The notes beneath the pieces were generated by a model that was not told where the DNA came from, did no database searches, and saw only the letters and a program-made list of their open reading frames with translations. From a virus: 52,483 bases of DNA. The number at the start of each line of letters is the position of its first letter. The first letter of the stretch is position 1. Location of the stretch: positions 1-52,483 of IMG/VR virus record IMGVR_UViG_3300038825_001129; one strand, written 5' to 3'. Positions 8,525 through 20,200 of the stretch are shown here, piece after piece. The translations under genes and the position numbers were made by a program.

Positions 8525-9267
8525 TGGCACAAAATTATATAACAGTAGACCAAGTAATAAACAACTATATGATTAGTCAAACAGAAGATGACTATGGTTA
8601 CACTTCTGCAGACTATCAATTAAGACAACACGCTTTACTAGGAATTAGAGAGTTTAATTTTGATATAGCTCACAATATAAAGAGCACGTTGCTTACTTAT
8701 GATTCTGCATTAGGAACAGTTCCTTTACCTGATGACTATGTGGATATGGTAAAGATTGGCACGCTAGGTGAAGATGGTTTGGTTTATGTTTTTGGTAACA
8801 ACCCTAATATAAACATATTACCTAATGAGCCAGCTCCTAACTTGCCTGAAGATTTATTAGGATTTGATTCTTATTTGTTTAGAAACTTTGAGTATCAATC
8901 TCAGATGGGAAGACTGTATGGCTTGGGTGGAGGACAGCTAGCAGGTCAGTACAGAATTAACACTGATCAAAACAGAATTGAGCTTTCTATAAATACCGAC
9001 ACATCAAGAATAGTTATGGAATATATTTCGGATGCTGCTAAATGTAGCAATCCTTGTGTTCCTATTTATGCAGAAGAGGCATTAAGAGCTTATATCTATT
9101 ACAAGGTTATTTCTCGTAGATCTAGTGTTCCTTTTAATGAAAAGGCTAGAGCTAGAAGAGAATATTATAATGAAAGAAGATTAGCAAATTCTAGATTGAA
9201 ATCTTTCAACAAGATGGATGCTATATCTACTATACAGAAGAGTTTCAAATTATCTCCTAAAGCTTAA
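8524..9267 (+). CDS. Putative tail adaptor/ring protein adjacent to muzzle gene
   Basis: 247 residues. An N-terminal helical bundle (VDQVINNYMI, then DYQLRQHALLGIREFNFDIAHNIKS) leads to VPLPDDYVDMVKIGTLGEDG (about 68-87), a stretch I associate with tail-tubular or P22 gp4-like adaptor proteins of podoviruses and with the ring protein that precedes the muzzle gene in crAss-like phages. A beta segment and long basic helices (RARREYYNERRLANSRLKSF) finish it. It probably links portal ring and tail nozzle. Confidence 0.65.
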   Translation: MAQNYITVDQVINNYMISQTEDDYGYTSADYQLRQHALLGIREFNFDIAHNIKSTLLTYDSALGTVPLPDDYVDMVKIGTLGEDGLVYVFGNNPNINILPNEPAPNLPEDLLGFDSYLFRNFEYQSQMGRLYGLGGGQLAGQYRINTDQNRIELSINTDTSRIVMEYISDAAKCSNPCVPIYAEEALRAYIYYKVISRRSSVPFNEKARARREYYNERRLANSRLKSFNKMDAISTIQKSFKLSPKA

Positions 9268-9270
9268 TCT

Positions 9271-12200
9271 ATGGCTATTGATAAGCTATTACCACGCTAT
9301 CTGAATACAGATGATGACGAGAGGATTATAACTAGTTTTCAAATGAGTGACGCTCAGAATTTAAGAGTGTCTGTAGATGATGATGGTGATGCTCTTCTTA
9401 TTAAGAATGCTTATGGTAACGAAGATATTTCTGGAACCATAGAAAACGGAACAATGCCAACGGGAACAAATGTAACAATTGGTTCTTTGGCAGATGAAAC
9501 AAAGGGTCAACTATATTACTTTGTATACAACAGTAATGGCAATCATACTATTTTTAGATATGATCAAAATGGTAAAAAGCTTTACATAGTATATAAAGAC
9601 TCAGTTCTTCAGTTTAATGCCACAGACCACGTGCAAGCTTCTCTGCTGACAAATACCAATGAAGACATACTTATATACTTCAGCACCGATAATAGTGCGC
9701 CTAAGAAGATAAATGCCACTTTAGCTGAAGCTTCTTTTACAGGTTCTGGTGGTTATCCAGGTAATTTCTTTTTGAATGGTACTGATGAGCAGAAGTTGCT
9801 TTACATAACAACAGCTAAACAGCCGCCATTGGAGGCCCCCACAATGGAGTTTGTAAATAATCCTTCGGTTCTTGTAAATAATTTATTTGAAGAAAACTTT
9901 CAATTTGCTTATTTATATGAATACATAGACGGTGAAGAATCTGCTTTGAGTCCTTATACTCAAATGTCTACAACTGCATCTCAATTAAAAGATGGTTTTA
10001 TAAATAATGTACAAAGAAACTTTTTTAATCAGATTAATGTAACTGTTAATCATAGTGTTGCTGATGTAAACAGAATCAAAATTGTAGCACGAAGAGGTGG
10101 TACTAAAGCTTTTGAAGTAATAGGTGATATTGCCAACAATGTAAACGGTACAACAAGCACTATTAACTTTAGTGATGATCAAGGATATATTCCATTACCT
10201 GCACAACAAGCAGACAAAGTATATGACAACGTTCCTCAAGTTGCTGACAGTCAAGCAATTGCAAACGGAAGATTGTTTTATGGTGGATATACAGAAGGTT
10301 TCCCTAATACAACTTTAGACTCAGAAGTATTAGCTAACTATAATGAAAAATCTAGTGTTTTTAACATACCAGTAACTCAGAATTCTAATAACGATTCTTT
10401 GATAAATATAGATTTAACTCTTACAGGCTTAACATTTCCCTTAGATAAAGATTATGAGGTTTTTTTAAATTTCTCTTGTAATGATGGAGATGTAACTCTT
10501 TTTAATGATGTAGACCCTCCTACTACTATACCAAACAGAGGAACAAGTTTTGCTTTTGATTTTCAATCAATTTCAGTTCAAGGTCCTAATAATGATGTTA
10601 TAGATGATGTATTTGGATCTATGTCTGGGATGAGATACAATTCCTCTACAGGATTAGGTCCTGAAGTTGATGGACCTATTGTTGGATCTCCAACTATTAA
10701 TTACATAAAACAAAAAGACACATCTGATACCATTGACCATTCCGTTGCAATTACGAAAATAAAAAATGGAGGTATTAAAGTAAATACTAGTGGTATTCAA
10801 GTAAGACAACAAGTTGTTTTACCGCAAGGAACAGTTGACAGAGCGGCAGTTCATAACATAATAGTAAATGCTATTCAAAAAAATTATCCTATACAAGCAG
10901 TTCCACAAGGTGGTTCTTCAGGCTTTAGTGATTTAGATATAAGTAAAGAAACATTATTAGTAACAACAGGAATTGAAAGCGCATCTTTTCAAGGAGAAGG
11001 TTACTCTGCTTTAATAAATAAAGGGTTTAATTCTAGTAGTAATATTTCTACTTTTGAGAAATCTATTCAAAGACTCACTATAAGGGTTAATAAATTTACT
11101 TCTGGAGCACAACAATGTACAGTTATTAATCCTTCTTCTCAAAATTCTTCTTTTGACTTTATAGAGGAAAGAAACGAAAAAGGTCAAAGTAATCAAATAC
11201 CCGCATTCGCATTGGCTGATAACGGAAGGGGAACTGATTTAATCGGAGTAGGGACAACATTTGATATGCAAGGTGTAGTTAATAGAGTTGGAGCAAGTGT
11301 TCAACAGGGCGGAACGTTTATAATGGATAAAAATAAGCTCAATGGAACTAAGTCTTTTAAAGGAGGTTCAACTCATCAATTGGGCCTAGTATTTTTTGAT
11401 AATAGGGGAAGAGCTTCAGGAGTTCAAAAGTTACCTACTGTTTATATTGAGCCTGTTGGTAACAGATCTTCTGAAAATGATTTAGTAGGTTTTTCTGATA
11501 TAACAATTAGGTTAAATCAAATTGGAGCACCGAATTATGCAGAAAGATATTCTCCTGTCTACATAGGAAAAGGAACCAATCAAAATAAAATACAGTACGG
11601 TATTGGTGGAGCTTATTTAGCTTTTAATGATCAAAGTAATCAAGGAGGTTTCTCCTCAACAAAAAACATTTATTTATCATTTAACACTTTACAAGGAAAA
11701 CAAAATTCTTATGTTAACCAAATGGGTGCATTAACCAATTATGGTTTTGCAGAAGGAGATCGTTTAAGAATAGTAAGATATGATGATGATTTAAAATCTT
11801 CAGCAGAATTTAGAGTTGTAAATTTTGTCACCTTGACTGCGGATCCTTTAAAAAACCCATTATTAGATAGAAGCAGTCCAGAAGCTATATTAAATACAAC
11901 GGGAGATTTTATAGTTATTGAAGAGATAAAAAACGAAGCAGGTTTCGATGTTCAATCGATATCAAATGGCATTTCTAATTGGGATAAAAACTGTATAGTA
12001 GAGATATACAGACCTAATCTAATGACAGATTCAGAAGTGTACTACGAAATAGGAACTTCTTTACCAGTAACAAATGGGGTGTATGGGACTCAAAGACCAT
12101 CAACTACAGCTAGCATTAAAATCATAAGTTATGATGCCGCAACAGATGTTGTTGTTGCTCGCTCTAATCAAAAACTATATAAAGGTGATAGAATTGTAGA

Positions 12201-14343
12201 GGATGCTTCACCAAACAGAGCTATAACTGTAGGTAATGTTATGCAAAATACAGATGAGACAGGATATACTTACAAGTTTTATGGAACATCTGTTTCAAGT
12301 TGGACTCCAGCAGAAGTAAAAGCTGTAACTGTAGATAATGCAGCTGGGACTGCTGTTATGACTTTAGATGAGGGTGATTCTTATTTTAGACTTAGAACAA
12401 ATTTTATAGGGGCCGCTCCTCCTTATGGTAACGAAAAGAAAAATCAACTTTTAGCAACAACTCAAAATGCTATAGTAGACTTTATAGAAGACTTTAGGGT
12501 AAGTGATTTTTATCCTTCGGATTATACGTCTAAAGGAAGAATATTCCCTTACTTACCTGACGCTAGAAGAATAAAAAGATATGGTTCAATAACTTATTCT
12601 GATCAGTTTATAACGGGTAGTGAATATTTAGGTTTATCATCTTTCAATTTACAGTTAGTGAATTATGAAGATATGTCTTACGAATATGGATCTATAAGAG
12701 GATTAGTTTCTTACAATGATTCTATGTATGTCATACAAGAAAGAAGAGCTGGTGTTATTTCTGTAGGAAGAAATATAGTTCAAAGTGGAGTCTCAGATGA
12801 TTTAATTACAGCAAGTGAAAAAGTATTAGGCCCTATAAATTATTATATGGGAGATTATGGATGTAATACTAACCCTGAGTCTATTGCAGCATACAGAGGT
12901 GATGCATATTTTGTGGACAATCGTGCGGGTAAGGTATTAAGGATACAACCAAAAACAGGGCTCTCTGTCATCAGTGAGCAACTGGTAGATTCATTCTTTA
13001 CTAGTAGGATGTTCTCTCTATTACCAACAGCTATTAATAGAAGATATATTGGCGGTATTGATAGAGAAAACTATGAATATATTGTTAGCTCTCCTGGACT
13101 TACAACATCTACTCTAACTATTAATGATAGTCTTACAGGAGCATCTGTTAACGCTAAAGTTAAAACTGATGACGCAGTAGGTTTTGTAGAAACTGAAGTT
13201 ATATACGATGATGCTTTAACCTATGATTGGGATACTGACCCTCATACTTTTAATCTGGATCAAGAAAAGTACAATGAGTCTGGGTCAGGCTTGCTTATTG
13301 CAGATACACAAACTAGTAATCCTGTATTGGGCGTGGCAGAAAGTCTATCTCCAACTAATCAACTCACTCAATTAAGCGCGATTCAAGTTACTTTAACTAC
13401 TCAAGCAACTACCGCTTTTGGACAAGGTACTTTAAGTCAAAGTACAAATCAGTTAACGCTAGTTAATGATGATACTACTTTAACATTAACAAACGGTTCT
13501 GTAACATTAGATGCATTTACCATAGCCTATGACCTTAAAAAGCCTCAGTGGAATTCTAGATATTCCTATATCGCTGAAGAAATATGTTCACTTTCCAATA
13601 AGCTTTATACGTTTAAAGCAGGTAAGCTATATGAACACAATCCAACTACTGCAAGAAATACATTTTATGGGGTTGCTGGGCCTAGTATTATTGAATCTGT
13701 TGCAAATGCAGACCCTTCTATGGTTAAGGTTTACGAAGCGATAAGTGTTGAAGGAGATAGTGGGTCTTGGTCTTGCACATTGACCAATTCAGATCAAACA
13801 TCTACTATAGCATCTTCAGTATTTCAAGAGAAGGAAGGTTTTTATTATGCGCCAATACACCAAGATTCAACATTAGCATCGACAGCTATATCAACTACAT
13901 CCACAGCTAGTATTACTTCTGTAAATGGAACTTCAGAGATATTTGGATTAGGTGTAGTAGCAACAACAAGCACTGGAGATGTAACTAAAATAACATTTAA
14001 AAATGCTATTAATACTATAGGTTTTCCTCTTGGTACTTTAGGAGAAAGTGGATCTATAAGTGGAACAGCATTGTATAAAATAAATGGAAATGCTTTAGAT
14101 CCATTAGGACTTTCAGCTGTTAGTGTAAGTGGTGAAAAAGAATTAACTTGTAATGTTAGTGTGATAGGTAAAGTTTCAGCTAATGATGAGGTCGTTTTAA
14201 TATCAACTTCTCCAATAGAAGGAGATCCTATGAGGGACTATTATATTAAAACTAAACTCACATCTAATCTAACTACACCGTTAGAATTGTATGCTATAAA
14301 CTTAATTTTTGCCCAATCTAAACTAGCTAATAATCTACGCTAA
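9271..14343 (+). CDS. Giant tail nozzle ('muzzle'/stabilisation) protein
   Basis: 1690 residues starting three bases after the adaptor gene. Almost entirely beta-strand with few Cys. The N-terminus (MAIDKLLPRYLNTDDDERII) resembles tail-tubular B-type proteins. Residues 1080-1250 contain the most family-like region: LPDARRIKRYGSITYSDQ, then SIRGLVSYNDSMYVIQERRAG, then GCNTNPESIAAYRGDAYFVDNRAGKV, the beta-propeller-like signature of the stabilisation/muzzle protein of crAss-like phages. A Thr/Ser-rich C-terminus follows. Order (adaptor, this gene, internal proteins) agrees with that role: the tail tube end through which DNA leaves. Assigned from pattern, not alignment. Confidence 0.7.
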   Translation: MAIDKLLPRYLNTDDDERIITSFQMSDAQNLRVSVDDDGDALLIKNAYGNEDISGTIENGTMPTGTNVTIGSLADETKGQLYYFVYNSNGNHTIFRYDQNGKKLYIVYKDSVLQFNATDHVQASLLTNTNEDILIYFSTDNSAPKKINATLAEASFTGSGGYPGNFFLNGTDEQKLLYITTAKQPPLEAPTMEFVNNPSVLVNNLFEENFQFAYLYEYIDGEESALSPYTQMSTTASQLKDGFINNVQRNFFNQINVTVNHSVADVNRIKIVARRGGTKAFEVIGDIANNVNGTTSTINFSDDQGYIPLPAQQADKVYDNVPQVADSQAIANGRLFYGGYTEGFPNTTLDSEVLANYNEKSSVFNIPVTQNSNNDSLINIDLTLTGLTFPLDKDYEVFLNFSCNDGDVTLFNDVDPPTTIPNRGTSFAFDFQSISVQGPNNDVIDDVFGSMSGMRYNSSTGLGPEVDGPIVGSPTINYIKQKDTSDTIDHSVAITKIKNGGIKVNTSGIQVRQQVVLPQGTVDRAAVHNIIVNAIQKNYPIQAVPQGGSSGFSDLDISKETLLVTTGIESASFQGEGYSALINKGFNSSSNISTFEKSIQRLTIRVNKFTSGAQQCTVINPSSQNSSFDFIEERNEKGQSNQIPAFALADNGRGTDLIGVGTTFDMQGVVNRVGASVQQGGTFIMDKNKLNGTKSFKGGSTHQLGLVFFDNRGRASGVQKLPTVYIEPVGNRSSENDLVGFSDITIRLNQIGAPNYAERYSPVYIGKGTNQNKIQYGIGGAYLAFNDQSNQGGFSSTKNIYLSFNTLQGKQNSYVNQMGALTNYGFAEGDRLRIVRYDDDLKSSAEFRVVNFVTLTADPLKNPLLDRSSPEAILNTTGDFIVIEEIKNEAGFDVQSISNGISNWDKNCIVEIYRPNLMTDSEVYYEIGTSLPVTNGVYGTQRPSTTASIKIISYDAATDVVVARSNQKLYKGDRIVEDASPNRAITVGNVMQNTDETGYTYKFYGTSVSSWTPAEVKAVTVDNAAGTAVMTLDEGDSYFRLRTNFIGAAPPYGNEKKNQLLATTQNAIVDFIEDFRVSDFYPSDYTSKGRIFPYLPDARRIKRYGSITYSDQFITGSEYLGLSSFNLQLVNYEDMSYEYGSIRGLVSYNDSMYVIQERRAGVISVGRNIVQSGVSDDLITASEKVLGPINYYMGDYGCNTNPESIAAYRGDAYFVDNRAGKVLRIQPKTGLSVISEQLVDSFFTSRMFSLLPTAINRRYIGGIDRENYEYIVSSPGLTTSTLTINDSLTGASVNAKVKTDDAVGFVETEVIYDDALTYDWDTDPHTFNLDQEKYNESGSGLLIADTQTSNPVLGVAESLSPTNQLTQLSAIQVTLTTQATTAFGQGTLSQSTNQLTLVNDDTTLTLTNGSVTLDAFTIAYDLKKPQWNSRYSYIAEEICSLSNKLYTFKAGKLYEHNPTTARNTFYGVAGPSIIESVANADPSMVKVYEAISVEGDSGSWSCTLTNSDQTSTIASSVFQEKEGFYYAPIHQDSTLASTAISTTSTASITSVNGTSEIFGLGVVATTSTGDVTKITFKNAINTIGFPLGTLGESGSISGTALYKINGNALDPLGLSAVSVSGEKELTCNVSVIGKVSANDEVVLISTSPIEGDPMRDYYIKTKLTSNLTTPLELYAINLIFAQSKLANNLR

Positions 14344-14350
14344 TAAGTGT

Positions 14351-14358
14351 TAATTTTG
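14351..14358 (+). promoter_or_regulatory. Promoter element TAATTTTG, four bases from ATG
   Basis: Exact TAnnTTTG match, followed by TAAT and then ATG at 14363. It implies a leaderless mRNA for the internal virion protein unit. Confidence 0.6.
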
Positions 14359-14362
14359 TAAT

Positions 14363-15370
14363 ATGAAAAAGAAAGAGAAAAAATATCAATTAGGAGGATA
14401 CGTTAACCTAGCAACTGGGTTAGGTCAGGCTGCTTTAGGTATAGGACAATTCCGAAGAGGAGGTAGAGACTTAGCTCAAGTTGACTCGTTAGAAGCTGGA
14501 ATGATCAGATCTGAAGCCGCTAGAAAAAGAATGGCTCAACAGCAAACTGATGCAATGAGAGGTATGCAATCCATTACTCGTAATATGGCCACAGGTGTAG
14601 AGGCTTTAGGAAGACGAGGAACTAGGGCTTTAGTTGGTGGTGTTCAAGGTCTTCAAGCCGCTGCAGATAGAGCTACGCAATCTTATTTAGACAAGTATGG
14701 AAGTGCTTCAGCCGCTAGAGATAGACAGTTAGAGCGTGCTGACTTTGGAGAGACAGCTCGAAGAGTTGAAAGAGATCGTCAAAGAGCACAAATGCTTAGA
14801 GATGCTGGTTATCAAAACATTTTTAGAGGTGCAAGTCAAGCTATAGGCGGAGGTTTAGATTTGATTCCTACTAAGAAAACAGAAGATGTTAAATCTTTAG
14901 ATGAAATAAGAGAAGAAAAAAATGCATTGAAGTTAGCGGCAGATGAAAAAAAATTAACTCAAGACACAAAAAGAGAGTTTGATGCTTTAGATAAGTTAAA
15001 AGAAAATTTAGCTCAAGATGTTGAGATTAGTTCTATTCCTAGACCTAAAGTTCCATCTAGTGTTGAAGATGCAGAAATACTAGACGCTATTGCTCTTGAA
15101 GATACAGAGGCTTACCTTGCTGATCCTTCTTTAAGGAGTTTAATGGGATTTAAAAAAGGTGGTAAAGCTAAAAAGACTCCAGGCAAGTTTTCTCACAAAG
15201 AAAACCCTATTGATATAATGCAGAAAGGCTCTAAGATTGGAGAGATGACAGGAGGAGAATACATTTTTAATCCTGATCAAGCAAAACAATTAAAGTCTTT
15301 ATCTAAAAAAGGTAATACACCTTTACACAAGTTTGTAAACAAGATGCTTAATAAATCACAATTTAAATAA
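14363..15370 (+). CDS. Putative small internal virion (ejection) protein
   Basis: 335 residues, helical and charged. Begins MKKKEKKYQLGGYV (Y8, G11, G12), then a Gly/Ala-rich amphipathic stretch (LATGLGQAALGIGQFRRGGR) and long helices with many Arg/Gln. A second Gly-Gly site FKKGGKA (263-269) precedes KKTPGKFSHKENPIDIM and MTGGEYIFNPDQAKQL, a C-terminal segment known from flavophage virion proteins. It is the first of three genes in tandem after the tail nozzle gene, the place of T7 gp14-16-like ejection proteins or crAss cargo proteins. The role is inferred from position and composition. Confidence 0.6.
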   Translation: MKKKEKKYQLGGYVNLATGLGQAALGIGQFRRGGRDLAQVDSLEAGMIRSEAARKRMAQQQTDAMRGMQSITRNMATGVEALGRRGTRALVGGVQGLQAAADRATQSYLDKYGSASAARDRQLERADFGETARRVERDRQRAQMLRDAGYQNIFRGASQAIGGGLDLIPTKKTEDVKSLDEIREEKNALKLAADEKKLTQDTKREFDALDKLKENLAQDVEISSIPRPKVPSSVEDAEILDAIALEDTEAYLADPSLRSLMGFKKGGKAKKTPGKFSHKENPIDIMQKGSKIGEMTGGEYIFNPDQAKQLKSLSKKGNTPLHKFVNKMLNKSQFK

Positions 15371-15373
15371 GAA

Positions 15374-17206
15374 ATGGCAGATCCTAATCCATATGTAATA
15401 GAGCTTGAAGATTTTAGTCAAAGATTTGAAAGAAGTCAAGCTAGAAAAAGAGCGGAAGAAGAAGCGGCAATGGCTTACTATGATAACTTCGCTGAAATAA
15501 ACGGACCTTTTACAGAAGGGGTTAAGGAAGAAATGCAAGAGCTGTGGGGACAGATTGAAGATCAGTTTACATTAGGCAACTCTACTCCTCAAGGTCGCAG
15601 AAAAATAAAACAACTTTATAATGATTATAAAAATCTAGCATCTGATGCTTTGAATTTTAGTCAGCAACTTGGAACTGATATTGCTTTGATTCAACAGAAT
15701 CCTCAAAACTATAAGGACCCCGAAGATTTATTAATGACTCTTAAAGAAGCTCAAACTGAGCCTGTAAATATTTTCTCTATTGCTGAATACGCTAATAAAG
15801 TTCCAAAGGCTTCAGATAATTTAAGATATCAAGTTAATATATTAACTCCAGGCGCAGCAGCAGATGATCTTATAAAGACTTTCAGTAGTGACAGTTTCTA
15901 TGCTAATGGTAAAAGAAAAGAGGAGAAGGACATAGCTTCTTTTGTTGAGGATGTTTTATTAGGTGGCACATATCAACCTCAAGACATAGCAAAAATGATT
16001 GCTTACAGTTATCCCAATAGACAAGAGTTAGAAAGGCTAGGTGGAGAATCTATGTTAATGAGGCTAGCGAATGCTACAGAGGGGGCTGACCTGAAAGAAA
16101 AAGAAGAAGCAATAAAAAAATATAAGGATCAACTAACTAAGGAGCTTATAAACCGTTTAGACACTTTAACTGAGCAAGAAAAAAAGTTCCAAATACAATC
16201 AAGAGTAGATGCTCTAAGAGGATCTTCTAAAAGCAAACCCCTTGACTATAATTTTGGTGATTTTAATGTAACAGATGATGAAGGGAATATTATAACTCTT
16301 CCTTTTTCAATGACATTACCAAAGCCATTTAAAGCTTCATTCACAGAAGGTGAAGAAGATGTAACGATTATAAGAAAGGCAACAGATAAATTCGGTAATG
16401 AAGGGTTCATTGGAACTAAAGATGTTGTTGTAATTGATCCTAGTACGGGAGAAAAAATAACAAAAAATATTGATACTTTTTACACTTCTGATCAACTAAA
16501 AGGCGCAGATGCAGATATGGAAAGGGCTAACAAAGGAAGTCAAAATGCATTTGTTTTACAAAAAGATAAATATTCAAAAGATACAGGCTTCGCTAGTGAT
16601 TTAGATAGACTTAAAAGCACTACAACAAAAAAGCCTAAACCTACAGATTCCCCTACAGAGATTAGTGATGATGATTTAAAATTAGCTAAACAGTATAACC
16701 AAAGAAGAAAAGGTGTATTGGGAAAAACAGTTAAAGAACAAGGTGAATATGATCTATTACCCGAAGAAGATAGAAAAAGAATTTTAAAAATAGCTGATAA
16801 CTTGGTCGAAAAAGAAGAGGCTGAAAAACAACAAAAAGAAGTAAATGAACTAAAAGAGAAAGAGAATAAAATTTTTAGAGGTATACAAAAAAAATTAGAT
16901 ATAAATCCTAAAGGAACTGATGATGAACGAATAGAAGCTTTGGATCTTATATCTACCTATATAGAACAGAAAAAAGAGAAAATACTTAAAGAAGAAGAGG
17001 GAGTATCTCAAGAAGATAAATTAGATGAATTCAATGCATTTAAAAAGGCAATACCTAAAATTCCTGCACGACCAACTTTAGATGAAACAAAAGAGCTTAT
17101 TAAAAAGTTAAACCAACTAACTTATGAGAAGGGTGGTAGAGTTTCCAATGACACCACTCTTGGTAGGATATTTAATAGAGTTAGAAAAGCATTAATACCA
17201 TCATAA
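15374..17206 (+). CDS. Putative internal virion (ejection/cargo) protein, 610 aa
   Basis: Highly charged, Lys/Glu/Asp-rich and mostly helical, with predicted coiled coils at about 225-275 and 470-550. The N-terminus MADPNPYVIELEDFSQRFERSQARKRAEEEAAMAYYDNF is helical. No enzymatic motif seen. Near the C-terminus a Gly-Gly motif LTYEKGGRV (Y584, G587, G588) precedes a short amphipathic tail. It starts four bases after the upstream gene and ends two bases before the next. Probably packaged in the capsid and expelled with DNA. The function is inferred from context. Confidence 0.55.
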   Translation: MADPNPYVIELEDFSQRFERSQARKRAEEEAAMAYYDNFAEINGPFTEGVKEEMQELWGQIEDQFTLGNSTPQGRRKIKQLYNDYKNLASDALNFSQQLGTDIALIQQNPQNYKDPEDLLMTLKEAQTEPVNIFSIAEYANKVPKASDNLRYQVNILTPGAAADDLIKTFSSDSFYANGKRKEEKDIASFVEDVLLGGTYQPQDIAKMIAYSYPNRQELERLGGESMLMRLANATEGADLKEKEEAIKKYKDQLTKELINRLDTLTEQEKKFQIQSRVDALRGSSKSKPLDYNFGDFNVTDDEGNIITLPFSMTLPKPFKASFTEGEEDVTIIRKATDKFGNEGFIGTKDVVVIDPSTGEKITKNIDTFYTSDQLKGADADMERANKGSQNAFVLQKDKYSKDTGFASDLDRLKSTTTKKPKPTDSPTEISDDDLKLAKQYNQRRKGVLGKTVKEQGEYDLLPEEDRKRILKIADNLVEKEEAEKQQKEVNELKEKENKIFRGIQKKLDINPKGTDDERIEALDLISTYIEQKKEKILKEEEGVSQEDKLDEFNAFKKAIPKIPARPTLDETKELIKKLNQLTYEKGGRVSNDTTLGRIFNRVRKALIPS

Positions 17207-17207
17207 T

Positions 17208-20200
17208 ATGGAAGATGAAGAGTTCATTGCTAACCTTGAACAAGCCTCTAAATCCAACAGCTCTGAAGATATAATAGAGTATCTTAGAAATGATGGAAAC
17301 TACAGCGAGGAAGAAATTGTTTTTGCACAAGACTATCTTTCTAAACCTAGAGAAAAATCTGTACAATCATCACCTCAATCTGACATAGGAACAGTTGTAG
17401 GTAAGGTTAAAAGATTAAGTGAGCCTAAAGTTACTGAGCCTAAAGTTACTGATGATAAAGAGTTTGAATCATTTTGGATTGTAGATGATAATCCAAATGA
17501 AGTTCAAAAAGTAATCAATACAGGTATTGCTTCTGGAATTCTAGGTAAATTGATAGATGGTGGCTCGACTGACTATGAAAAGATTGCTTACTATAATAAA
17601 GTTCTTAAAGATAATCAACCTAAAAAGGGAGATGTTTTATATAGTGATAGTCTCATTGGTGGTTTTGCTTTAGATGTTTTAAGAACTGTTCCTCAGTCAT
17701 TTATCAGTATGGCTACAGCTGCTCCTTCTGCCATAGGTGAAGCTGCTGTCGGAGCTGGTGCTGGAAGTTTTATTCCTGTTCTTGGAACATTATCAGGTGC
17801 TTTTGCTGGATTAGCTGGAGGTAGTTCTTATGCTATAGAATATGCTAATTCAATGATGTCCGCTCTTCAAGAAGCTGGTGTAGATACTTCTAATCAAGAG
17901 GCTTTAGAAAACGCTTTTGCTAACCCTGAAGTTATGTCAGAGGCTCGTACTTATGCAAACAAAAGAGGTGTTCCTATTGCTTTGTTTGATGCTGTATCGG
18001 GTGGAACAGGTGGTAAGATAGCCTCTAGTGTAGTTAAAAATGCTAGAAAATCTTTAGGTGAAGAGTTTGTAGGAGCTTTACCTTCGGTTGTAAAAAGAAA
18101 GGCCGCTCTTGCGGAAGTAGGTGCTCAAGCTGCGTTAGGATCTGCTGGTGAGCTATCAGGTCAACTTGTTGCAGGAGATGATATAGATGTTAGAGATATA
18201 TTGTTAGAAGGATTTGCTGAGTTAGCTCCCGCATCTCCAGGTATTATAGCTGAATATGTTAAGTCTAGAAAGACAGAAGGCGAAGCTCCTGGAATTGAAG
18301 CAGAAGTTTTAGCAGTAAAAGAGAAAGTACAAGAAGAAAATAAAAAGCAACCAGAAGGTGAGCGTTTAACTACAGAGGGAGAAGAAGCAGTAGCTGATAC
18401 ATTGGTTAATTCTATAGACGATATAGCAAATTCTATTTTAGCGAGAGATAAAAACTATCAAGATTTAAATAAACGAATAAAAAAAGCAAATGACGCTTTA
18501 GCTTCAAAAGAAAACTTAACAGAAGAACAAATAATAATAGCAAATGATATCATAAGAAATGCTAACAATAAAATATTTAAAATAAATACTCAAGTTAAAG
18601 AACCTATTTACCTTTTACCGATTGAAGATCAATCAAGACTTCAAGAACTTTCTAAATCTTATAATGAGTTGCAAAAATTTCCTAAAGCAGAACTATTTCA
18701 AGAAAGGTCTGATGCTTTAATGACTGAAATGAAGGATATTATTGCTGGTCCAATTAAAGCTAAAGAAACTACAACTGCTGTAGAAACCCCAGCTGTTGAT
18801 GAAGCTCAGATAACTGAGGAAGCTCCTGTCGAAGAAGTCACAACAGAGGCTGTTGAAGAAAGTGTTATTGAAGAGCCAATTGTTGAAGAGGTTACGGAAA
18901 CTTCAGTTTCAGAGGATGAAAAAGTAACAGCTCCTCCTATTGATCCCGACCCAATTAAAGTTGAAGAAAAGGGATCTGTAAAAAGATATTTAACCAACCT
19001 TCAAAGAAAGTTTCAAGATAAGTTTATAGACATTACTAATCTTCAAGCTGCAGTTCAAAATGTAAAAGGTAAACTAGGTTTAAACGAAGACTTTAGAAAT
19101 GCATTAACCTTAATGGATGGTCAAGTTATAAATAAAATAAATAAAGTTCTCAAGCCACAAGTTGAAAAAGTATCAGAGAATTTAAAAAAAATAGGGTTAT
19201 CTCAAGAAAGGTTTGATAATCTGTTACTAGCGTTACACGCTCAAGAACGTAATGCTCACATACTAAAGTCTGATCCTGATAATGTTAAAGGATCTGGTAT
19301 AACAGATGAAGAAGCACAAAAAATTCTTGTAGAAGAATTTAATTTTACTCCTGAACAAGCTAAAGATCCTAAAGTTGCAGACATACAAGACGCTGGAATA
19401 AGAGAATCTGTAGAGTCATATCAAGAGATGTTGAACAATTTAAGAGAGACCTACTTAGAGTCAGGTATAGTTAGCGAAGAAGCTCTTTCAGATTGGAATG
19501 AAATGTTTAACAACTATACTCCGCTTCAAGGCTTTGAAGAGCTTAATGAAGATCAATCTGGTGTCGGAAGAGTAGGTAAAGGGTTCAGAGTATCTTCTCT
19601 CAAGAAAGCTAAAGGAAGAAATAAAAAAGCGGGAGGTTCTTTTTCTGAAACTGTAAACAAGTATCAAGAGGCAATAATACAAGGTGGTAAAAACAAAGTA
19701 TTACAAAAGCTCTATAATTTGATTGAAAAGAATCCAATTATTGGGGCTGATGATAAACCAGTTTGGAATGTTTTAGAGGCTAAAAATAAAGAAAAATTAA
19801 ATGAACTAATAAGAGAATCTAATAAAGAAAACTCAGGTATAATTAAAGTTTTATTTGATGGGAAATATAAGTTCATAAGATTTGCTGATCCAAGAATGGC
19901 AGAAACTATGAAAGGTTTTACTACTAAAGATGCTGGAGATCTTAATCCAATTGTTAGAAATATTTCAGGATTAAATAGATTTTTAAGTAGTATGATAACT
20001 ACTTACGATCCTGAGTTCATATTTAGAAACTTCACTAGAGACGTTCCCGCTGGTCTTGTAAACTTAGTTGGTGAGCAAACCAACAAAGGTGGATTTCTTG
20101 ATGGTGCAGATGTAAAGAACTTAGCTGCTAAGGTTTTAAAAAATGTATTACCATCTGTAAAGGCTATATTTAAAGTAGAAGGTAAAAAGGGAGGGGACCC